Shown here: positions 59,245 through 64,000 of the stretch, piece after piece | Layout: each line of letters begins with the position of its first letter | Numbering within the stretch: position 1 is the first letter of the stretch | Assembly: GCA_910586535.1 (NCBI GenBank) | Contig: CAJUHS010000006.1 | Span: 66,499 to 130,498, forward strand | DNA length: 64,000 nt | Direction: 5' to 3' | From: an uncultured Oscillospiraceae bacterium | GTDB lineage: Bacteria > Bacillota > Clostridia > Oscillospirales > Ruminococcaceae | The notes under the pieces: model-generated | Told to the model about the DNA's origin: nothing | The model's input: only the letters and a program-made list of their open reading frames with translations | Database searches by the model: none | Position numbers and translations under genes: made by a program

Positions 59245-60205
59245 ATTGATTTATTTCTCCTGTCTCAAAATAGTAGTCCGCGCTTCCCGAAAAGCCGCGC
59301 TCGCCGCGTTTTGCGCTGTCGTAAAATACAGTTACTTGGTAAACAGTACTGCGTTCAAGCTGAAACATTTTCGTAAAGTCTCCTGCCGAGGAAATATTGT
59401 TTTCATATTCCGACTTCGGGTGACTAAGTGTTTCCGGAGAAGTATCTCCCTTTTGGGAAATATCCCAGCCCGTTATCTTGATATTGTCCGGTTCAAAGCC
59501 GTCGGGAAATCCCAGCATAATAGAACCTGAGTACAAATTAACTTTAACGTTTGAAGCCTGTGCGTCAAGGGGATGAGGCGCGTCAGCGACAAAACTTTTA
59601 CCTTGTCCGCCGGAATCGGCGCAGTCCCACGTTATACCCGCCGGAGCAACCATTGCTCCCGAATGAGCATAGGACGAAAGCGGGTCTGTGATCCTTATAG
59701 GCGGCGGACAGCTTGTACGTTTGTCAACAATTTGTTCGGCGGCCTTTTTTATTTTGTTCAGATCCTTGGAGGACAGCGCATAGCTTTTCTCCGCGCCGCA
59801 GAACTGTTCCGTACCGAAAACGCGGAGTGTACCGTCTTTGAAAAATTCCATAAAACAGTTGTCCATACCCTTCTGCACCTCAGAATCGTTCCGAAGTATT
59901 TCTATTTGCAGCAGTATGGTGTCATTGCCGGGAAGATCATTAGAATCAGGATTTTCCGAAAGCTTAGCCGATGTAAGCGCGGAAACAAGTTCGTCGGAGT
60001 ATGAGGTGAGCTCGGTACCAAGTTTAACAACTGCCGCTTCGTTGTCCCTTTCCAAAAGGTTCACGCTGACAAAGACGGGCTTGCCGCTGTCTGCGGAAAG
60101 CATTTGGGAGAAATTATTTTCCGCGGAACTTTGATCGCCTCCGCAGGATGAAAATACGCACGCCGCGGATAATACCGCCGCTGTTAAAAATCCTTTTATT
60201 TTCAT
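59243..60205 (-). CDS. Hypothetical lipoprotein
   Basis: A 320-residue protein with signal peptide and lipobox 'VFSSC' (Cys21). The mature part has no family I recognise. It contains 'QFCGAEKSYALSSKDLNKIK' near the middle and a C-terminal beta-rich domain ending 'TVYQVTVFYDSAKRGERGFSG'. It lies 19 bases after lepA in the same direction and is probably read through from it; AAGGTGG lies upstream of the start. Confidence 0.8.
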   Translation of the reverse strand: MKIKGFLTAAVLSAACVFSSCGGDQSSAENNFSQMLSADSGKPVFVSVNLLERDNEAAVVKLGTELTSYSDELVSALTSAKLSENPDSNDLPGNDTILLQIEILRNDSEVQKGMDNCFMEFFKDGTLRVFGTEQFCGAEKSYALSSKDLNKIKKAAEQIVDKRTSCPPPIRITDPLSSYAHSGAMVAPAGITWDCADSGGQGKSFVADAPHPLDAQASNVKVNLYSGSIMLGFPDGFEPDNIKITGWDISQKGDTSPETLSHPKSEYENNISSAGDFTKMFQLERSTVYQVTVFYDSAKRGERGFSGSADYYFETGEINQ

Positions 60206-60224
60206 TTGTTACCACCTTTCACGG

Positions 60225-62033
60225 TCAGTCGTCAAGCTTCAGAACAGCCATAAACGCCTCCTGAGGCACCTCAACGGTACCTAACTGGCGCATACGCTTT
60301 TTGCCCTCCTTTTGTTTTTCAAGAAGTTTTTTCTTTCGGGTGATGTCGCCGCCGTAGCACTTTGCAAGCACGTCCTTGCGCATGGCCTTGACGGTCTCTC
60401 GGGCAATAATTTTTCCTCCGATAGCGGCTTGAATGGGTACTTCAAAAAGCTGTCTGGGAATATTATCTTTAAGTTTTTCGGCAATCTTTCTCGCCCTGCC
60501 GTAAGCGTTGTCCGCGTGTACTATAAAGGACAGCGCGTCCACCACCTCGCCGTTGAGCATAATGTCAAGCTTAACAAGCTTTGAGGGAACGTACCCCAGC
60601 ATTTCATAATCGAATGAAGCGTACCCTTTTGTGCGGGATTTCAGAGCGTCAAAGAAGTCATAGACTATCTCGTTCAGAGGCAGTTCATAGTGAAGCTCCA
60701 CGCGGGTCTCGTCAAGGTACTTCATGTCCTTGAAAACGCCCCGTCTGCCCTGACAAAGCTCCATGATATTGCCCACGTATTCGCTTGGGGAGAACACCGA
60801 AGCCTTTACCATAGGCTCCTCCGCGGAGGCGATAACAGACGGTTCGGGATAGTTTGTGGGGTTGTCGATATAGACCGTTTCTCCGCTGGTAAGGTTTACC
60901 TTATAGATTACCGAGGGAGCGGTGGTTATAAGATCGAGATTGTATTCACGCTCCAGACGCTCCTGAATTATCTCCATATGGAGCAGACCCAGAAAGCCGC
61001 AGCGGAAGCCGAAACCCAGAGCAACGGAAGTCTCAGGCTCAAAGGACAGGGACGCGTCGTTTAGGCGAAGCTTGTCCAGAGCGTCCCGCAGATCGCCGTA
61101 TCGGGCTCCGTCGGCAGGGTAAACGCCGCTGAACACCATTGGGTTTACCTCGCGGTAGCCCGGCAGAGCCTCGGCGCAGGGGTTTTCCGCGTCGGTAACG
61201 GTGTCGCCAACCTTTGTGTCGCTTATGGATTTTATGGACGCGGTGATATAGCCTACCTCGCCTGCGCGGAGTCCTCCCGCATTCACAAGCTCGGTTGCTC
61301 CCATATAGCCCGCTTCAACTACGGTAAACTCCGCTCCGGTCGCCATAAGACGTATGGTCTGACCTATCTTTACTTCACCGTCAATAACGCGGACGTAGAT
61401 AATTACGCCCTTGTAGCTGTCGTAAAAACAGTCGAATATCAAGGCCTTGAGAGGACTTTCGCTGTCCCCCTTAGGGCAGGGTATATCAGTAACTATCCTT
61501 TCCAGTACTTCCTCAATGTTAGTGCCCATTTTTGCGGAAATTCTGGGAGCGTCCACAGCAGGTATGCCTATAATGTTCTCCACTTCATTGCAGACACGTT
61601 CGGGGTCTGCGGAGGGCAGGTCTATCTTATTTACCACGGGCATTACTTCAAGATCGTTTTCAATGGCGAGATAAGTATTGGCAAGAGTCTGAGCTTCGAT
61701 ACCCTGGGACGCGTCCACAACAAGTACGGCTCCCTCGCACGCTACAAGGGAACGGGACACCTCATAGTTGAAGTCAACGTGACCGGGGGTGTCAATAAGA
61801 TTGAAAACGTAGGTCTGACCGTCCTTTGCGGTATAGTTAAGACGTACCGCACGGGCTTTTATGGTAATGCCCCGCTCCCGCTCGATGTCCATATTGTCAA
61901 GGAGCTGCTCCTCCATGTCACGCTTTGCAACGGTGTAGGTAAGCTCCAAAATGCGGTCTGCAAGAGTGGATTTTCCGTGGTCGATATGGGCGATAATGCA
62001 GAAATTGCGTATATTTTCTTTACTATAAGACAA
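60225..62033 (-). CDS. lepA: Elongation factor 4 (LepA)
   Basis: A 602-residue translational GTPase: 'NIRNFCIIAHIDHGKSTLADR' (G1), 'ERERGITIK' (G2), 'DTPGH' (G3), 'NKIDLPSA' (G4), and the LepA-specific C-terminal end 'EKQKEGKKRMRQLGTVEVPQ' followed by 'AFMAVLKLDD'. It acts on stalled or mistranslocated ribosomes. The start is TTG 62033, with AAGGAAG about eight bases upstream. Confidence 0.96.
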   Translation of the reverse strand: MSYSKENIRNFCIIAHIDHGKSTLADRILELTYTVAKRDMEEQLLDNMDIERERGITIKARAVRLNYTAKDGQTYVFNLIDTPGHVDFNYEVSRSLVACEGAVLVVDASQGIEAQTLANTYLAIENDLEVMPVVNKIDLPSADPERVCNEVENIIGIPAVDAPRISAKMGTNIEEVLERIVTDIPCPKGDSESPLKALIFDCFYDSYKGVIIYVRVIDGEVKIGQTIRLMATGAEFTVVEAGYMGATELVNAGGLRAGEVGYITASIKSISDTKVGDTVTDAENPCAEALPGYREVNPMVFSGVYPADGARYGDLRDALDKLRLNDASLSFEPETSVALGFGFRCGFLGLLHMEIIQERLEREYNLDLITTAPSVIYKVNLTSGETVYIDNPTNYPEPSVIASAEEPMVKASVFSPSEYVGNIMELCQGRRGVFKDMKYLDETRVELHYELPLNEIVYDFFDALKSRTKGYASFDYEMLGYVPSKLVKLDIMLNGEVVDALSFIVHADNAYGRARKIAEKLKDNIPRQLFEVPIQAAIGGKIIARETVKAMRKDVLAKCYGGDITRKKKLLEKQKEGKKRMRQLGTVEVPQEAFMAVLKLDD

Positions 62034-62158
62034 ATCAACACTTCCTTAAAAATAGGGTAATTAAAAGCGGGGAAAAGCTGCACCTTTTTGTGAATACGGC
62101 ATATACATATCACGCGGCGGTGAATCCGCTCTGAACATTTATGACCTTACGTTACGTT

Positions 62159-62330
62159 TTATTTTTTGTAATCAGGACGACCCTCGACTGTTGTTTCAAT
62201 TTCCAAGGAAAGTTTGTTCACTTCATAGTCCTCAACAGGCACAGGGAAATTGAATACAATATCAGAAAACATTCTTTTAACCGTACTTTCAGCAGGGTTT
62301 AAACATCTCTCGACTCCGAGTCGAAAATAC
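62159..62330 (-). pseudogene. Coding remnant downstream of the AlbA_2-type pseudogene
   Basis: A frame open for about 55 codons and ending at TAA 62159-62161 reads 'NPAESTVKRMFSDIVFNFPV' and continues plausibly, but has no start or ribosome site. It is either the shifted end of the 62377 gene or the tail of another lost gene. Confidence 0.45.
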
Positions 62331-62376
62331 TGTCGTGCTCTTTCAAATATTCAAGCACCTTTTTTTTCATTATCCG

Positions 62377-62912
62377 TCAAACGAATTTTATCGGCTTCTC
62401 ATATATCGGTACTTCAATTCTGAAAACATCGTCCTCAAGCAAAAGCGGCTCGCCGTCTGCATAGATTTTTGTGTATTTGTAAAGATTTCACGCACCGGAA
62501 CCAAGCTAGTCCGCCCTGCCTATATTGAAAAAATTTGCAATTATCGGATTTTGGGGGTACGGCGTAAAATTTTCCGCGCTGATTTGCCCATACCGATAAA
62601 CCTTATTTGCATTTTCGGTAAACATTTATCCTTTTTAATAACAAGCTTTGCGGGGAACGGACTCGCATATTCCCTATACATAAGAATGTTACTGACAATT
62701 TCCCTTGCAATTATAGAACGGACACTTACACATTGATTTCCGTCAAGATAAAACCTATCATCGGTATGCTTGCATACAAACGCCGTAAGACTGTCATACA
62801 CCTCAAGCAAATTGCAGGATACATCTCAGACTTTATTTCATTTATACATTTTTTAAATTCAACCGTAACGCTCCGCCTTGTGATATTATATCAAAAGAGT
62901 ATCTGTAAGCAT
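62377..62912 (-). pseudogene. Decayed AlbA_2/ATP-binding protein gene with internal deletion
   Basis: Reading the minus strand: ATG 62912 with GAAGG seven bases upstream; a frameshift; then 'SVTVEFKKCINEIKSEMYPA' (start of AlbA_2-type putative DNA-binding domains) from 62872. It then jumps to 'LTAFVCKHTDDRFYLDGNQ' and 'IIAREIVSNILMYREYASPF' from the C-terminal ATPase-like half. After further shifts come 'YADGEPLLLEDDVFRIEVPI' and a winged-helix-like 'NEKKVLEYLKEHDS' just beyond the stop. Intact members are about 450-500 residues; here about 250 residues are missing in the middle. The promoter is still perfect. The plus-strand frames over this region are shadows. Confidence 0.75.
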
Positions 62913-62944
62913 TTCGCAGCCTTCTTTAAAATCAATATACATTT

Positions 62945-62973
62945 ATTATATCAAATTAAAATTAAATTGTCAA
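62945..62973 (-). promoter_or_regulatory. Promoter of the AlbA_2-type pseudogene
   Basis: On the minus strand, TTGACA (62968-62973), 17 bases, TATAAT (62945-62950), about 33 bases before ATG 62912. Confidence 0.8.
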
Positions 62974-63115
62974 ATTTATTCTGTTGTATAATTCGCCGTT
63001 CAATTTCAATGCCATATCTTCTGTAAAGAGCCTCAATATCAGAATTGCTGCGAACAAACTTTGTATAATGCAGCTTCTTATCCGCAGCGCTGTAAAAACC
63101 AATAGTTTTCTCGCC
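62974..63115 (-). pseudogene. Coding remnant upstream of the pseudogene promoter
   Basis: A minus-strand frame reading 'GEKTIGFYSAADKKLHYTKF' then 'RSNSDIEALYRRYGIEIERR' looks like the C-terminal end of a protein. It has no start in the window and its stop falls inside the promoter of the next locus. Family not recognised. Confidence 0.4.
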
Positions 63116-63735
63116 TGTGCAAATTATGCAAATTGTGCAAATGTTGAATTTGATTTTTAACTCTCCGCTATAAATGTCGTAAAAATGCCATTTTCTTTCA
63201 AATCTTTTTTAAAAAAATATATTTTCGTATAGTTTTACAAAATAACCATATATAATATGTTTATTTTTACCATAAGATTTTATTATAAACATTATACAAA
63301 AAAGAAATCCTTCTGCATTTTACTTAAATGCAGAAGGAGCAGTAATAACGTCAAAATTATCATCATTGTAGTTTAGCAAGAACAATAAAAAGCCAATAGA
63401 TGTATATCTACCGGCTTTTTGTGACGTTTAATTTATAATTATATTGAATCTTATTTGGCATTAATGTTTAAGCTGCGAATGAAACTATTTTCTAATCAAT
63501 CTTCAGTCTTTAAAATCTTGATTTCATCACAAGATTTTTATTTTTAATAATATGGTCGTTGAACATATATTATACTCAACTTTAACACCTATTATACTTT
63601 ATTTAAATAAAGTATCTGAAGTTAAAAACTACCAAATCTCATTATGAAAGGTGCACAAAAGGTGTACCTAATTCAATTTTTTCATATCATCCACAAATAA
63701 AAAACGCCATAGACTACGTATCTATGGCGTTTCTG
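63116..63735. other. AT-rich gene-free region with three hairpins
   Basis: No gene is supported. Hairpins: 63308-63338 (TCCTTCTGCATTT/AAATGCAGAAGGA, with a T-rich tail on the minus strand), 63387-63420 (AAAAAGCC..TAGAT/ATCTA..GGCTTTTT, usable on both strands) and 63702-63732 (AAACGCCATAGA/TCTATGGCGTTT, followed by T-rich sequence on the minus strand). The last one sits directly after the tRNA 3'-end remnant in minus-strand orientation. Confidence 0.7.
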
Positions 63736-63758
63736 TGGCAGGGTCAGAAGGATTTGAA
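63736..63758 (-). other. Probable attachment site: 3' end of a tRNA gene
   Basis: On the minus strand TTCAAATCCTTCTGACCCTG is followed by CCA: a T-loop, the 3' half of a T stem, a 3' acceptor strand, discriminator G and CCA, then the terminator hairpin at 63702-63732. The 5' part of the tRNA is absent: the bases before TTCAAAT cannot pair with CCTTC. This is what is left at one end of an element integrated into a tRNA gene. Confidence 0.65.
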
Positions 63759-64000
63759 TTGTATTTTCCCACTTTTCTAACTTTTTGTAATATGCCACAA
63801 CCCACGTAAAATAGCCGTTTTATGGCAACTTGCAACAATCAGATTATTCTGATTTATTATAAGTTTGCGTAACAATAACGGACAAACAACGGACAAAAAA
63901 CATGACTTGCCCCTGTAATTTTATAAATATTTAATAAAAAAAGCACCCGCATAAAAATGCGGGTAAAACAAATAAAAAAATATATAAATATAGGAAATAG
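63759..64000. other. Left end of a probable integrated element
   Basis: No gene is complete here. ACGGACAAA occurs twice (63879-63887 and 63890-63898), as direct repeats next to the attachment site. Hairpin ACCCGCAT/ATGCGGGT (63945-63964) is followed on the minus strand by GCTTTTTTT, a terminator for a minus-strand gene that must end to the right of the window; an integrase would be the usual gene at this place. Confidence 0.5.

Noticed and set aside
62335..63026. Two plus-strand proteins of 133 and 97 residues
   Set aside because: They are shadows of the decayed AlbA_2-type gene on the minus strand, which has the promoter and family motifs.
1..64000. Insertion sequences, prophage or restriction/toxin systems
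   Set aside because: No transposase, integrase, phage structural, restriction or toxin-antitoxin genes were recognised inside the window; only the junction-like sequence at the right edge points to mobile DNA.

Overview
The window looks like chromosomal DNA of a low-to-moderate GC, Gram-positive anaerobe of class Clostridia, most like Ruminococcus and relatives (Oscillospiraceae). The grounds are an IspH-ribosomal protein S1 fusion, a TepA-YlzJ-FtsK/SpoIIIE neighbourhood, a class II aldolase, consensus TTGACA/TATAAT promoters with 17-bp spacers, and tRNA genes that encode their own CCA. This assignment is inference from gene content; no 16S gene is present.

Layout. 0-8 kb: the 3' part of a long helical-repeat zinc-ribbon protein, an AraC-GGDEF fusion, a nucleoside deaminase, the paired DUF4130 and radical SAM putative DNA repair proteins, RidA and a P-loop-like protein. 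8-11.3 kb: tRNA-Arg(CCT), a short-chain dehydrogenase, and a small cassette with an XRE regulator behind three 23-bp direct repeats, small membrane proteins (one broken by a stop codon) and a convergent second XRE regulator. 11.5-16.3 kb: an ABC-2 exporter operon and an ECF sigma factor operon. 16.4-19.8 kb: an orphan LytTR regulator, a small conserved protein and a PAS-GGDEF diguanylate cyclase. 19.9-34.9 kb, nearly all minus strand: glutaredoxin, thioredoxin reductase, the IspH-S1 / PlsC / Cmk cluster, an HI0933-family flavoprotein, RpiR regulator, DUF3006 plus MBL hydrolase, YgiQ-type radical SAM protein, and a TepA-YlzJ-UppP-FtsK operon. 35-42 kb: cysteine desulfurase, CYTH protein, PurB, a BlaI/BlaR1-like pair and a VanY-like lipoprotein. 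42-45.2 kb: rpmG-secE-nusG-rplK-rplA. 45.2-52.3 kb: a complete F1Fo ATP synthase operon. 52.4-62 kb: tRNA-Pro, a cysteine-rich hypothetical protein, a large YcdB/SLH-type lipoprotein, fructose-bisphosphate aldolase, a CAP-domain secreted protein with a DtxR-type regulator, another lipoprotein and LepA. 62-64 kb: decayed AT-rich DNA with a broken AlbA_2-type gene and a tRNA 3'-end remnant that looks like the attachment site of an integrated element lying to the right.

How it works together. Most of the window is housekeeping: translation (L33, L1, L11, S1, LepA, two tRNAs), secretion (SecE), transcription elongation (NusG), lipid and isoprenoid metabolism (PlsC, IspH, UppP), nucleotide metabolism (Cmk, PurB), redox control (TrxB, glutaredoxin) and energy conversion. 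The most informative detail is in the ATP synthase c subunit. Its ion site has a V-A-E-T-T-x-x-Y pattern plus a second carboxylate on helix 1, which predicts sodium rather than proton coupling. I did not find a clearly new defence or mobile system inside the window. The best candidates for undescribed biology are the XRE/23-bp-repeat membrane protein cassette, the AraC-GGDEF fusion, the helical-repeat zinc-ribbon protein, a shared intergenic element after nusG, rplK and rplA, and the element junction at the right edge.
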